A DNA stretch of 64,000 nucleotides, taken from Streptomyces alboflavus (GTDB lineage: Bacteria; Actinomycetota; Actinomycetes; Streptomycetales; Streptomycetaceae). Below the pieces are notes generated by a model. That model saw only the letters and a list, made by a program, of their open reading frames with translations, had not been told where the DNA came from and ran no database searches. The stretch spans positions 70,930 through 134,929 of the forward strand of contig NZ_JNXT01000023.1 of the NCBI RefSeq assembly GCF_000716675.1, read 5' to 3'. Positions 31,211-40,106 of this stretch are shown piece by piece (the stretch's first letter is position 1; each line of letters opens with the position of its first letter). The position numbers and the translations under genes are program-made.

Positions 31211-32507
31211 GCCCTTCCGCCCCCACCTCGCCGCGCCGGTGCACCGGCCGCGCGAGCAGGCCCCCGATGAACCCGGCGACCAGGCCCCAGGCCACCGCGA
31301 GCAGCAGCGCGCTCCCCAAGAGCGGCCGCAGCTTCACGAGGCCGGTGAGGCCGCCGCCGAGGTCCCCGATGCCCAGGAGCGACAGGCCGGCGTGGGCGGA
31401 GACGCTTGCCAGCAGACACACGGTGAGCACGGTGAGGGCCAGCGCCACCGCCATGTGCACGGCGTGCTGCCAGGCCCGCATCCGGGCGGGCGAGCGTGCC
31501 GCCATCATGAACGCGGCCCCGAGGACCATGACCGCCGCGACCACAAGCAGCAACCACACCCGGTCGTCGTGGTCGGAGAGCGTCCGCAGATTGAGCGTGG
31601 AGTCGCTCGGCGTCCGCAGGACCTGGTCGAGCACGCGCGGCATGGGCAACCCGAAAGGACCGTCCACCCGGCCCTCCCAGGACGCGCCGAGCCCGAGGGT
31701 GAAGGCGAGCCAGAGGAGGTTGGGCAGCCCCAGCAGCAGCACCGCGAGGGTCTCGGCGGTGTGCCCCTGCGTCGCCGCCACGACCACGCCGATGACAAGC
31801 CCCAGGGCGACGTACGCGAGCAGCAGCACCAGCATGGCGTACGCCGCGGGACGTACCGACTCCTGGAAGCGCACCAGACGCGCGGGGAGCGGGGCCCCGC
31901 GCGAGACCAGCAGCGCCATGGCGAACACGCCCGCGAGCCACAGCAGGCCGAACACGACGGTCGGCAGTACGTCCGTCTCGAACCCGACTTTGGGCGAGGC
32001 GCCGAGGAGGTCACCGATGTCGGCGGCCGCCCCCTCCCCGAGCTCGATGGTGAACCGGTGGCGGGCCACCAGGCCGAGGCCCACGAGGAGCAGGACCCAC
32101 AGCAGCGCGATCCGGGCGGCCCAGCCGAGCAGCTCCTTGGTGTCGGCGACGGCCCGGTGCCGCAGCGGCCTGAGGAACCCCGCGGCGATCACCAGCGCGC
32201 CGACGAGGGAGACCGAGAGCGGGACCACGGAAAGACCCGCGTCCGTGTCGGCGATCCCCCCGGCGCCGCCGGAGAGGCCGACGGAGCCGCCGACCGCCAT
32301 GACGACGACCGCGGCGACGACGGCGGGGAACGCGCCGTCCGGCAGGTCCCCGGCCCCGGCGGCCCACAGGCCGAGCCCGGCGACGACGGCCATGGCCACC
32401 AGCGAGGCGAGCACGGCGAGGACGGCGTGCGGCCAGCCGTGGGGGTCCCGTCGGCTCTGCGGCGCGCTCGGCGTGCCCGCCCGGCCGGGCGGTGTCTGGT
32501 GACTCAC
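31206..32507 (-). CDS. Polytopic membrane protein (possibly 'streptophobe' family)
   Basis: A 433-residue hydrophobic protein with about ten transmembrane helices (for example PHAVLAVLASLVAMAVVAGLGLWAAG, ARIALLWVLLLVGLGLVARH, LLAYVALGLVIGVVVAATQG, MAVALALTVLTVCLLASV). Loop blocks such as DHDDRVWLLLV, ESVRPAAYAML and TPSDSTLNLRTLSD recall Streptomyces-specific membrane proteins beside STPK/FHA loci. No transport or enzymatic motif is seen, and the family name is a recollection, not a search result. It is divergent from the DUF6777-like gene. Confidence 0.75.
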   Translation of the reverse strand: MSHQTPPGRAGTPSAPQSRRDPHGWPHAVLAVLASLVAMAVVAGLGLWAAGAGDLPDGAFPAVVAAVVVMAVGGSVGLSGGAGGIADTDAGLSVVPLSVSLVGALVIAAGFLRPLRHRAVADTKELLGWAARIALLWVLLLVGLGLVARHRFTIELGEGAAADIGDLLGASPKVGFETDVLPTVVFGLLWLAGVFAMALLVSRGAPLPARLVRFQESVRPAAYAMLVLLLAYVALGLVIGVVVAATQGHTAETLAVLLLGLPNLLWLAFTLGLGASWEGRVDGPFGLPMPRVLDQVLRTPSDSTLNLRTLSDHDDRVWLLLVVAAVMVLGAAFMMAARSPARMRAWQHAVHMAVALALTVLTVCLLASVSAHAGLSLLGIGDLGGGLTGLVKLRPLLGSALLLAVAWGLVAGFIGGLLARPVHRRGEVGAEGP

Positions 32508-32686
32508 GTTGTCACGCTAAGCAGCACCGCGTCGGCGCGCCCCTCGGGAGGGCCGACCGCGTCGGCTTGCGGGCTCCCACGAACCGGTACACACAATGGG
32601 CGCGTAATGGAATAGAACGTGCGAAACGGTTGAAATGTGATGACCGGTCCCGCACATCGCAGTCCCCTACGCAGGGAAGAAGTGCC

Positions 32687-33892
32687 GTGAGCGTCGAACC
32701 GCCCTCGTCAGGTCGCCCCACAGGACCCCCGTCCGGCCCGCTCTCGGGCCCCTCGCAGCCGGGCGCCACCCAGCACAGCGGCACCCCGGGCGCGGGTCCG
32801 CCCGGTGCGACGCCGCCGCCCGGCGGGGACCGGCCTTCGGGTCCGCCGGGCGGCCAGGGACCGGGCGGAGGCGGGGACGGGGGACCGCACGAGCCTCCCG
32901 GCGGGCGCCCGGAGCCGGAGCGCCCCTGGTGGCGGTCGGCGCCACGCGTGGCCGTGCTCGGCCTCGCCGTCGTGGCCGCCGTGGCGCTCATCGTCGTCCT
33001 CACCCGGCCCGAGGGCACCAAGGAGTCCCGCGGCGAGGTACTCCTCCAGGCCGCGGGCAAGTCGGGCCCCGACCCCTTCACCGAGTCGACGGCCCGGGAC
33101 GACGACACCCCGCCGTCCCCTACGCCCGTGGCCAGCACCTCGGCGTCGGCCAACGTGACGCGCGGCGTCGACGGCGCCGCGCCCGGCCTCTACGGCGGGA
33201 CGCGCAAGGTCGGGGCCTGCGACGTGGAGAAGCAGGTCGACGTCCTCGGGAAGGACCCGGCGAAGAACAAGGCGTTCGCCTCGGTCCTCGACATCGAGGC
33301 GGCCGCCGTCCCCGCGTACCTGCGGGCGCTCACGCCCGCGCAGCTGCGCATGGACACCCGCGTCACCAACCACGGCTACCGCGACGGCGCCCCCACCGCC
33401 TACCAGGCGGTCCTGCAGGCGGGCACCGCCGTGCTCGTCGACGACCGGGGCGTGCCGCGGGTGCGCTGCGCCTGCGGCAACCCGCTGCTGCCGCCCGTCG
33501 CGCAGCAGGGCACCCCGAAGCGGACGGGCGACGCCTGGCCCGGCTACCGCTCGTCGAACGTCGTGTTCGTGGCACCCGCCGCCCACGTCGTCAACGTGTT
33601 CGTCATGTACGACCCGAAGAGCGGCAAGTGGTTCGAGCGCGACAAGGGCGACACGGGCGCCGGCGACAAGGAGACGCAGCCGCCGCCGGACCAGCCGTCC
33701 CCGTCGCCGTCCCTGTCCATGTCCCCGTCGTCCCCGTCGTCCCCGTCGTCCCCGTCCCCCTCGGTCTCGTCCCCCTCGCCGTCCGCCTCCCCGTCCTCGC
33801 CGTCCCCCTCGTCCGCGTCGCCCTCCGCCGAGCAGGAGCAGCCGCCCGAGTACCGGTCCCCGGAAGAGCAGCCGTCGCCCGGGGCATATTGA
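32687..33892 (+). CDS. Membrane-anchored or secreted protein with Pro-rich N-terminus and Ser/Pro tail (DUF6777-like)
   Basis: A 401-residue protein. It starts at a GTG (VSVEPPSSG) with a cytoplasmic Pro/Gly-rich segment of 80 residues, then one helix (APRVAVLGLAVVAAVALIVVLTRP) and an extracytoplasmic domain (APGLYGGTRKVGACDVEKQVDVLGKDPAKNKAF ... RVRCACGNPLLPP) with three cysteines. It ends in a long Ser/Pro repeat (SPSSPSSPSPS type) rich in tandem CCGTCGTC words. Its N-terminal Pro/Gly tail and single helix resemble STPK-associated wall-facing proteins. Function is unknown. Confidence 0.78.
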   Translation: MSVEPPSSGRPTGPPSGPLSGPSQPGATQHSGTPGAGPPGATPPPGGDRPSGPPGGQGPGGGGDGGPHEPPGGRPEPERPWWRSAPRVAVLGLAVVAAVALIVVLTRPEGTKESRGEVLLQAAGKSGPDPFTESTARDDDTPPSPTPVASTSASANVTRGVDGAAPGLYGGTRKVGACDVEKQVDVLGKDPAKNKAFASVLDIEAAAVPAYLRALTPAQLRMDTRVTNHGYRDGAPTAYQAVLQAGTAVLVDDRGVPRVRCACGNPLLPPVAQQGTPKRTGDAWPGYRSSNVVFVAPAAHVVNVFVMYDPKSGKWFERDKGDTGAGDKETQPPPDQPSPSPSLSMSPSSPSSPSSPSPSVSSPSPSASPSSPSPSSASPSAEQEQPPEYRSPEEQPSPGAY

Positions 33893-33911
33893 GGTCCGTG
33901 ATCGAGCAGGT

Positions 33912-33945
33912 GCCGACAGGCGCTAGCGTGGTGGGTGCTGTCGGC
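33912..33945. terminator. Inverted repeat GCCGACAG-N18-CTGTCGGC
   Basis: Perfect 8-bp arms flank an 18-bp loop that holds the palindrome CGCTAGCG. It lies 20 bp after the DUF6777-like stop and 58 bp before sbcD, so it may terminate the former or attenuate the latter. Confidence 0.45.
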
Positions 33946-34003
33946 GGGGCCCGTGCTGGGACGGTCCGCGATCCGGCGGTCCTCGATCCGAGGCACGGGA
34001 GGG

Positions 34004-35197
34004 ATGAGCGAGCATGCGGGCCGGAGCGGCGTCTTGAGAATTCTGCACACGTCCGACTGGCACCTGGGCCGGGCGTTCCACCGCGTGAACATGCTCGACG
34101 CCCAGGCCGAGTTCATCGGCCACCTCGTCGCCACGGCACGTGAACGCGAGGTGGACGCCGTCGTCGTGTCGGGAGACGTGTACGACAGGGCGGTGCCGCC
34201 GCTCGCCGCCGTCGAGTTGTTCGACGACGCGCTGCACCGGCTCGCCGACCTCGGCGTGCCGACCGTGATGATCTCCGGGAACCACGACTCGGCGCGCCGC
34301 CTCGGCGTCGGCGCCGGGCTCATCGACCGCGCGGGCATCCACCTGCGGACGGACCCCGCGGGCTGCGGGCAGCCCGTGGTGCTGGCCGACACACACGGGG
34401 ACGTCGCGTTCTACGGCCTGCCGTATCTCGAACCGGCGCTGGTCAAGGACGAGTTCGGGGTGCGCAGGGCGGGCCACGAGGCAGTGCTCGGCGCCGCCAT
34501 GGAGCGGGTCCGCGCCGACCTCGCCGACCGGCCCATGGGCACCAGGTCCGTCGTCCTCGCCCACGCCTTCGTGACCGGCGGCGAGGCCAGCGACAGCGAG
34601 CGGGACATCACGATCGGCGGTGTGGCCGCCGTGCCCGCCGGAGTCTTCGACGGCGTCGACTATGTGGCGCTCGGCCATCTGCACGGCAGCCAGGCCATCA
34701 GCGAGCGCGTGCGCTACAGCGGCTCCCCGCTGCCGTACTCCTTCTCCGAGTCCGCCCACCGCAAGACCATGTGGCTGCTCGACCTCGGCGCGGCCGGGGA
34801 GATCGAGGCCGAGCGGATCGACTGCCCGGTGCCGCGGTCCCTCGCCCGCATCCGGGGAGACATCGAGACGCTCCTCACCGACCCGGACCTCGCCCGCCAC
34901 GAGGACGCCTGGGTCGAGGTGACGCTCACCGACCCGGTGCGCCCCGACGACCCCATGGCCCGCCTCTGCCAGCGCTTCCCGCACACCCTCAGCCTCGCCT
35001 TCGACCCGGACCGCGCCCCAGAGGACCCCGACGTGTCGTACGCCCAGCGGCTCAAGGGCCGCGACGACCAGCAGATCGCGGAGGACTTCGTGACCCATGT
35101 GCGCGGCGCGGGCCCCGACGCGCGCGAGCGGGACGTGCTGCGGGACGCCTTCGACGCCGTCCGCGCCGACGACGTGCTGCGCGAGGTGGCCCGATGA
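34004..35197 (+). CDS. sbcD: Exonuclease SbcCD subunit D
   Basis: A 397-residue Mre11-family nuclease with the metal-site motifs in order: ILHTSDWHLG, VVVSGDVYDRA, MISGNHDSARRLG, VLAHAFVTGG and YVALGHLHGSQ, followed by the capping domain. It forms the SbcCD complex with the next gene's product and cuts hairpins and DNA ends during repair and replication. The start is uncertain: ATG 34004 adds ten residues, while TTG 34034 gives the canonical LRILHTSDWHLGR beginning after a CGGAGC site. The stop overlaps the sbcC ATG by 4 bp (ATGA). Confidence 0.95.
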   Translation: MSEHAGRSGVLRILHTSDWHLGRAFHRVNMLDAQAEFIGHLVATAREREVDAVVVSGDVYDRAVPPLAAVELFDDALHRLADLGVPTVMISGNHDSARRLGVGAGLIDRAGIHLRTDPAGCGQPVVLADTHGDVAFYGLPYLEPALVKDEFGVRRAGHEAVLGAAMERVRADLADRPMGTRSVVLAHAFVTGGEASDSERDITIGGVAAVPAGVFDGVDYVALGHLHGSQAISERVRYSGSPLPYSFSESAHRKTMWLLDLGAAGEIEAERIDCPVPRSLARIRGDIETLLTDPDLARHEDAWVEVTLTDPVRPDDPMARLCQRFPHTLSLAFDPDRAPEDPDVSYAQRLKGRDDQQIAEDFVTHVRGAGPDARERDVLRDAFDAVRADDVLREVAR

Positions 35198-38100
35198 GGC
35201 TGCACCGGCTGCGGATCACCGCCTTCGGCCCCTTCGGCACCACCCAGGACATCGACTTCGACGAGCTCTCGGCCGCCGGGCTCTTCCTGCTGCACGGCCC
35301 GACGGGCGCCGGGAAGACCTCCGTCCTGGACGCCGTGTGCTACGCCCTGTACGGCTCCGTCCCCGGACCCCGCCAGGGCGGCGGCCAGGGCGCGACGCTG
35401 CGCAGCGACCACGCGAGCCCGGACACCCGCACCGAGGTGCGCCTCGAACTGACCGTCGCGGGGCGCCGGTTGGAGATCACCCGGCAGCCGCCCTGGGAGC
35501 GCCCGAAGAAGCGCGGCACGGGCACGACGACGGACAAGGCGCAGAGCTGGCTGCGGGAGTACGGGGGTGGGGCGCGGGCCGACCGGACGTCCGGCGCGGG
35601 TGCCGGTGGCGCTTCTGGCGCCGGGGTCGAGGGTGCCGTCGCCGTGGGGGGCGCCCCGGCCGGGGGTGCCTCGGTCGAGCCGGACCCCGCCACGGGGTCG
35701 GACGCCGCGATGGAGCCGGGTCCCGCAACGGGGCCGGACGCCGCGATGGAGCCGAGTCCCGCCACGGAGGCGGGCGTGTCCGCCGGTTCCGGCGACGCGG
35801 GCGGATGGCGGGACCTCAGCCGTTCCCACCAGGAGATCGGCGAGGAGATCAGCCAGCTGCTCGGCATGAGCAAGGAGCAGTTCTGCCAGGTCGTGCTCCT
35901 GCCGCAGGGCGACTTCTCGCGCTTCCTGCGGGCGGACGCCGAGGCCCGCGGCAAGCTCCTCGGCAGGCTCTTCGACACCCGCCGGTTCGCCGCCGTCGAG
36001 GCGCGCCTCGCCGAACAGCGGCGCGCGGCGGAGGCACGGGTGCGCGAGGGCGACGCGGAACTGCTCGCGGACGCGCACCGCATGCAGCAGGCGGCGGAGG
36101 CAGGGGGCGCGGGCGCCGAGCTGCCGCTGCCGGACGCCGCCCCCGGTGACCCGGGGCTCGCGGACGCCGTGCTCGGGTGGGCCGCCGTGGCCCGCGCGGG
36201 CGCCCGCGAGCGCCTCGACATCGCCCGCAGTGCCCTCGCCCACGCCGAGTCCGCGCACGCCGCGGCGGCCGCCGAGCTCGACGACGTACGCGAACTGGCG
36301 CGGCTGCAACGGCGGTTCGCCGACGCCACGGAGCGCGCGGCCCGGCTTGAGGAGCGCGCCGACGACCACCGCGAGCTCACCGCCCGCATGGAGCAGGCCC
36401 GCAAGGCCGAGACCGTCGCCCCGGCCCTCGCCCTGCGCGCCGAGGCCGACGAGGAGCACCACCGCGCCACGGCCGAGGAGGCGCGGGCGCGGGCGTACCT
36501 CCCCGCCACGTACGCCGACGAGGGCGCCGCGGGCCTCGCGAACGCCGCCCGCCGGGCCAGCGAGGAGCTGGGCGGCCTCGCCTCCGCCCGCCGCGCCGAG
36601 CCGCGCCTCGCCGAACTGACCGCCCAGCGCGCCGACCTGGACCAGCAGGAGCGGTCCGACGACGAACTCCTCGCCGAGGCCGGGGGCTGGCTCGCCGACT
36701 GGGACGCCCGCAGGACCCGGATGCGCGACGCCATCGAGGAAGCCCAGGACGCCGCCGCCCGTGCCGAGCACCTCGCGGGACGGCTCCAGCCGGCGCAGGA
36801 GAAGCTCGACGCCGCCCGCAGCCGCGACCGCCTCGCCCAGGAGGCCGACGCCGCCCAGGAACGCTCCCTCGCCGCCCGCGAGCGCGCCGGGTCGGCCCGC
36901 GAGCACTGGCTCGGCCTCAAGGAGCAGCGCCTCGCGGACATCGCCGCCGAACTCGCCGCGAACCTCGAACCCGGCGCCCCCTGCGCCGTCTGCGGCGGCA
37001 CCGAACACCCCGCCCCCGCGCGGAAGTCCGCGGGCCACGTCGACCGCGCCGCCGAAGAGGCCGCCCTCGCCGCCCACCAGCGCGCGGACGAGGCGCGCGG
37101 CACGGCCGAGCGGGACCTCGCCGCCGTACGGGAGTCGCTCGCCGCCGCCACCGCGGCCGCCTCCGGCACGCCGGTCACCGAACTCGCCACGGCCGTCGAG
37201 GAGTTGCGCGGCGCGCACACCGAGGCCCGGGACCGCGCTTCGCGGCTGCACGCGGCCCGCGAGGCGCTGGCCCAGGCCGAGCGCGAGCACGACCGCCGGG
37301 TCACCGCGCAGCAGGAGGCCGCCCGCCGCGTGGACTCGCGCGCTGCACTCCGGGACGCCATCGCCGCCGAACAGACGGGCCTGGAGGAGGAGTTGGCCCG
37401 TGCGCGCGGCACCGCCGCGAGCGTCGCCCAGCGCGCCGCGCAACTGGAGCGGCAGGCCGCCCTCCTCACCGCCGCCGCCGACGCCGCGCGCGCCGCCGAC
37501 GAGTCCGCCCAGCGCCTCAAGGACGCCGACGCCCGGCTCGCCGACGCCGCCTACCGCGCCGGCTTCGACACCCCGGCCGCCGCGTCGGCGGCCCTCATCG
37601 ACGACTCCGGCCACCGCGAGCTCCAGCACCGCATCGACGCCTGGCGACACGAACAGGCCGCTGTCCGCGCACTGCTCGCCGAGCCCGACACGGCCGCCGC
37701 GGCGCAGCAACCCCCCGCGCGGCTCGCCGCCGCCGAGTCCGCCGCCGGGGCGGCCGCCGCCCGCTTGCGCACGGTCGCGTCCGCGTGCGACGCCGCCGCC
37801 CGCCGCCGCTCCGAGCTCGAACGGCTCTCCGCACGGTCGGCCGCCGCCGCCCGGCGGCTCGCCCCGCTGCGCGAGAGCCACGACCGCGTGGCCCGCCTCG
37901 CCACGCTGGCCGCGGGCACCTCCGCCGACAACGAACGCCGGATGCGCCTGGAGTCGTACGTCCTCGCGGCCCGCCTGGAGCAGGTCGCCGCGGCGGCGAC
38001 GGCCCGGCTGCACCGGATGTCGTCGGGCCGCTACACCCTCGTCCACTCCGACGACCGCACCGGCCGCGGCCGTTCGGGCCTCGGCCTGCACGTGGTCGAC

Positions 38101-38430
38101 GCGTGGACGGGCCGGGAGCGCGACGCGAGCACCCTCTCCGGCGGCGAGACGTTCTTCGCCTCCCTCGCGCTCGCCCTCGGCCTCGCGGACGTCGTCACGG
38201 ACGAGGCGGGCGGCGTGCGCCTGGACACCCTCTTCGTCGACGAGGGCTTCGGCTCCCTGGACGACCAGACGCTCGACGAGGTCCTCGACGTCCTGGACGC
38301 CCTGCGCGAGCGGGACCGCAGCGTGGGCATCGTCAGCCACGTCGCGGATCTGCGGCGCCGGGTGCACGCGCAGCTGGAGGTCGTGAAGGGCAGGGCGGGG
38401 TCGGTGGTGCGGCAGCGGGGCGCGGGCTGA
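35194..38430 (+). CDS. sbcC: Exonuclease SbcCD subunit C (Rad50-like)
   Basis: A 1078-residue SMC-like ATPase. It has Walker A at residues 35-42 (GPTGAGKT), an extended coiled coil rich in Ala/Glu/Arg, the zinc-hook CAVC (Cys597-x2-Cys600), and the C-terminal signature LSGGETFFASLALALGLAD with Walker B TLFVDEGFGSLD. Residues about 122-203 (nt 35560-35805) are a Gly/Ala/Pro/Glu-rich insertion with PDPATGSDAAMEP-type repeats, within the N-terminal ATPase lobe where other SbcC proteins have a short loop. It is coupled to sbcD. Confidence 0.95.
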   Translation: MRLHRLRITAFGPFGTTQDIDFDELSAAGLFLLHGPTGAGKTSVLDAVCYALYGSVPGPRQGGGQGATLRSDHASPDTRTEVRLELTVAGRRLEITRQPPWERPKKRGTGTTTDKAQSWLREYGGGARADRTSGAGAGGASGAGVEGAVAVGGAPAGGASVEPDPATGSDAAMEPGPATGPDAAMEPSPATEAGVSAGSGDAGGWRDLSRSHQEIGEEISQLLGMSKEQFCQVVLLPQGDFSRFLRADAEARGKLLGRLFDTRRFAAVEARLAEQRRAAEARVREGDAELLADAHRMQQAAEAGGAGAELPLPDAAPGDPGLADAVLGWAAVARAGARERLDIARSALAHAESAHAAAAAELDDVRELARLQRRFADATERAARLEERADDHRELTARMEQARKAETVAPALALRAEADEEHHRATAEEARARAYLPATYADEGAAGLANAARRASEELGGLASARRAEPRLAELTAQRADLDQQERSDDELLAEAGGWLADWDARRTRMRDAIEEAQDAAARAEHLAGRLQPAQEKLDAARSRDRLAQEADAAQERSLAARERAGSAREHWLGLKEQRLADIAAELAANLEPGAPCAVCGGTEHPAPARKSAGHVDRAAEEAALAAHQRADEARGTAERDLAAVRESLAAATAAASGTPVTELATAVEELRGAHTEARDRASRLHAAREALAQAEREHDRRVTAQQEAARRVDSRAALRDAIAAEQTGLEEELARARGTAASVAQRAAQLERQAALLTAAADAARAADESAQRLKDADARLADAAYRAGFDTPAAASAALIDDSGHRELQHRIDAWRHEQAAVRALLAEPDTAAAAQQPPARLAAAESAAGAAAARLRTVASACDAAARRRSELERLSARSAAAARRLAPLRESHDRVARLATLAAGTSADNERRMRLESYVLAARLEQVAAAATARLHRMSSGRYTLVHSDDRTGRGRSGLGLHVVDAWTGRERDASTLSGGETFFASLALALGLADVVTDEAGGVRLDTLFVDEGFGSLDDQTLDEVLDVLDALRERDRSVGIVSHVADLRRRVHAQLEVVKGRAGSVVRQRGAG

Positions 38431-38466
38431 GGCGGGACGTCGGCTGACGCGGGGCCGCGTGGTGCC

Positions 38467-38913
38467 TCACTGGCCCAGGGGCCGCCTGGTCAGCGGTGAG
38501 GAGTAGACAACGCTCGTCGTCACCGAGCCGAGGGCGCCGATCTTGCCGGAGACCTCCTCCAGGTGCCGCATCGAGCGCGCGGTGACCTTGATCACGAAGC
38601 AGTCGTCGCCGGTCACGTGGTGCGCCTCCAGGATCTCAGGCGTCGCCTCGACCAGGTCGTGGAACGGTTTGTAGTTGCCGTTCGGATAGCGGAGCCGTAC
38701 GAACGCGAGCACCGGCAGGCCGAGGCGCTCCGGGTCGACCACGGCCGCGTAGCCCTGGATCACCCCGGCCTCCTCCAGGCGCCGCACGCGTTCGGTGACC
38801 GCGCTCGGGGACATGGAGACGGCGCGCGCCAGCTCGGCGTAACTGGCTCGGCCCTGCCGTTGGAGGACGTCGAGGATGCGCCAGTCGGTGGCGTCCGTGG
38901 AATAAGCGGTCAT
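38467..38913 (-). CDS. Lrp/AsnC-family transcriptional regulator
   Basis: A 148-residue protein. The N-terminal HTH_AsnC (WRILDVLQRQGRASYAELARAVSMSPSAVTERVRRLEEAGVIQGYAAVVDPERLG) is followed by a RAM ligand-binding domain (GDDCFVIKVTARSMRHLEEVSGKI). It should bind amino acids and control the divergent rhodanese gene and itself. The ATG at 38913 is 94 bp from the rhodanese ATG. Confidence 0.93.
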   Translation of the reverse strand: MTAYSTDATDWRILDVLQRQGRASYAELARAVSMSPSAVTERVRRLEEAGVIQGYAAVVDPERLGLPVLAFVRLRYPNGNYKPFHDLVEATPEILEAHHVTGDDCFVIKVTARSMRHLEEVSGKIGALGSVTTSVVYSSPLTRRPLGQ

Positions 38914-38971
38914 GTCCGAGAGGAAACAGGGAAAACCCCGGCTGATCAAGAGGTGGACAGGGAATCGCCCC

Positions 38972-39000
38972 TTCAGGACAGACGGCCATGGCCATAGATT
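38972..39000 (+). promoter_or_regulatory. Promoter of a leaderless rhodanese transcript
   Basis: TTCAGG (38972-38977) and TAGATT (38995-39000) are spaced by 17 bp and end 7 bp before the rhodanese ATG, so the mRNA probably starts at the ATG. The -10 region is flanked by GGCCAT words repeated three times (38984, 38990, 39004), possible Lrp contact sites. Confidence 0.5.
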
Positions 39001-39007
39001 TTTGGCC

Positions 39008-39562
39008 ATGAACCACACCGCTTCCGCACCTCTCACGAACGCCGCGACCAGCACGGACGCCGCGAACCCCGGCGCCACGGACGGCGCGAACCCCGGCGTC
39101 ACGAACGCCGTCCTGCGCGTCCCCGCGGCCGCCCCCGCCGCAGCAGCCGCCTACTTCGGCGCGAGCCTCGCCTTCCACGCGGACGTGTCCGACGTCGCCT
39201 CCGCGCTCGCCGCCGACGGCGACCCCGGCTTCGTCGTCCTCGACTCCCGCTCCACCGCGTCCTGGGACCAGGGCCACGTCCCCGGCGCCGTCCACCTGCC
39301 CACCGCGCTCATACCGGCCCAGGCCGAGCAGATCCTGGACAAGTCGGTCCCCGTCGTCACGTACTGCTGGGGTCCCGGCTGCAACGGCGCGACCCGCGCC
39401 GCCCTGGCCCTCGCCCAGCTGGGCTTCCAGGTCAAGGAGATGCTCGGCGGCTTCGAGTACTGGGTCAGGGAGGGCTTCGCGTACGAGACCTGGGAGGGCC
39501 CCGAGCGGCGCGCCGCTGACCCGCTGACGGCTCCCGCGGACGAGGCGGACTGCGGCTGCTGA
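39008..39562 (+). CDS. Rhodanese-like sulfurtransferase
   Basis: A 184-residue protein. A 45-residue Ala/Thr/Asn-rich N-terminus (repeated DAANPG / DGANPGVT) precedes a rhodanese domain: VVLDSRSTASWDQGHVPGAVHLPTALIPAQ and VVTYCWGPGCNGATRAALALAQLGFQVKEMLGGFEYWVREGFAYE. The catalytic loop is CWGPGCNG, and the C-terminal DEADCGC carries two more cysteines. It should transfer sulfane sulfur. It is divergent from an Lrp regulator, a conserved arrangement suggesting sulfur-amino-acid control. Confidence 0.9.
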   Translation: MNHTASAPLTNAATSTDAANPGATDGANPGVTNAVLRVPAAAPAAAAAYFGASLAFHADVSDVASALAADGDPGFVVLDSRSTASWDQGHVPGAVHLPTALIPAQAEQILDKSVPVVTYCWGPGCNGATRAALALAQLGFQVKEMLGGFEYWVREGFAYETWEGPERRAADPLTAPADEADCGC

Positions 39563-39590
39563 GCCGCGCGGACGGAGGGCGGGCCCCGGC

Positions 39591-39977
39591 TCACATCGGC
39601 TGCACGAAGTCCGCCCGCCACGGGGGCGACGGGTCCGATCCCAGCTCGCTCCAGTACTCGCGGCCCGCCACGATCCGCCCGTCCCACACCGTCCAGAAGG
39701 ACGCCACGCGATGTATCCCCATGGTCTCGTGCGGCACCTCCACCTCCGAGACCACCGTGTCGCCGGCCGCGACGGTCCGCAGCAGCCGGATCGACCAGCC
39801 TTCCGGATACTCCGCGTTCACACGCAGGTAGTTGTCCCTGCCCACGATGCGCTCGGCGCTGACCGGCCACTCGACGACGATGTCCTCGGCGAGCAGCGCC
39901 TCCACCCCCGCCCAGTCCCGTGCCTGCATGCGGTCCCACAACGCCGTGACGATCTCCGTAGGTGTCATGACGGGCAT
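39591..39977 (-). CDS. SnoaL/NTF2-like protein
   Basis: A 128-residue protein with the cone-shaped NTF2-like fold pattern: TPTEIVTALWDRMQARDWAGVEALLAEDIVVEWPVSAERIVGRDNYLRVNAEYPE, then VSEVEVPHETMGIHRVASFWTVWDGRIVAGREYWSE. Ligand or enzyme function is not predictable. Starts at 39977 (MPVMTPTE) or 39968 (MTPTE) are both possible, as no clear ribosome site favours one. It is convergent with the rhodanese gene. Confidence 0.85.
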   Translation of the reverse strand: MPVMTPTEIVTALWDRMQARDWAGVEALLAEDIVVEWPVSAERIVGRDNYLRVNAEYPEGWSIRLLRTVAAGDTVVSEVEVPHETMGIHRVASFWTVWDGRIVAGREYWSELGSDPSPPWRADFVQPM

Positions 39978-40106
39978 CGTGGCAGCAGCCACTGACAACG
40001 GGCGCCTGCCCGGGCCCCGGACGTGTCCGCCCTGGGCGCCCTGGTCCTGGCCGTGCCCGGATTAATCGGGTGCGCCCGCCAGCCGCGAGCCCCATCATGA
40101 TCTGTC

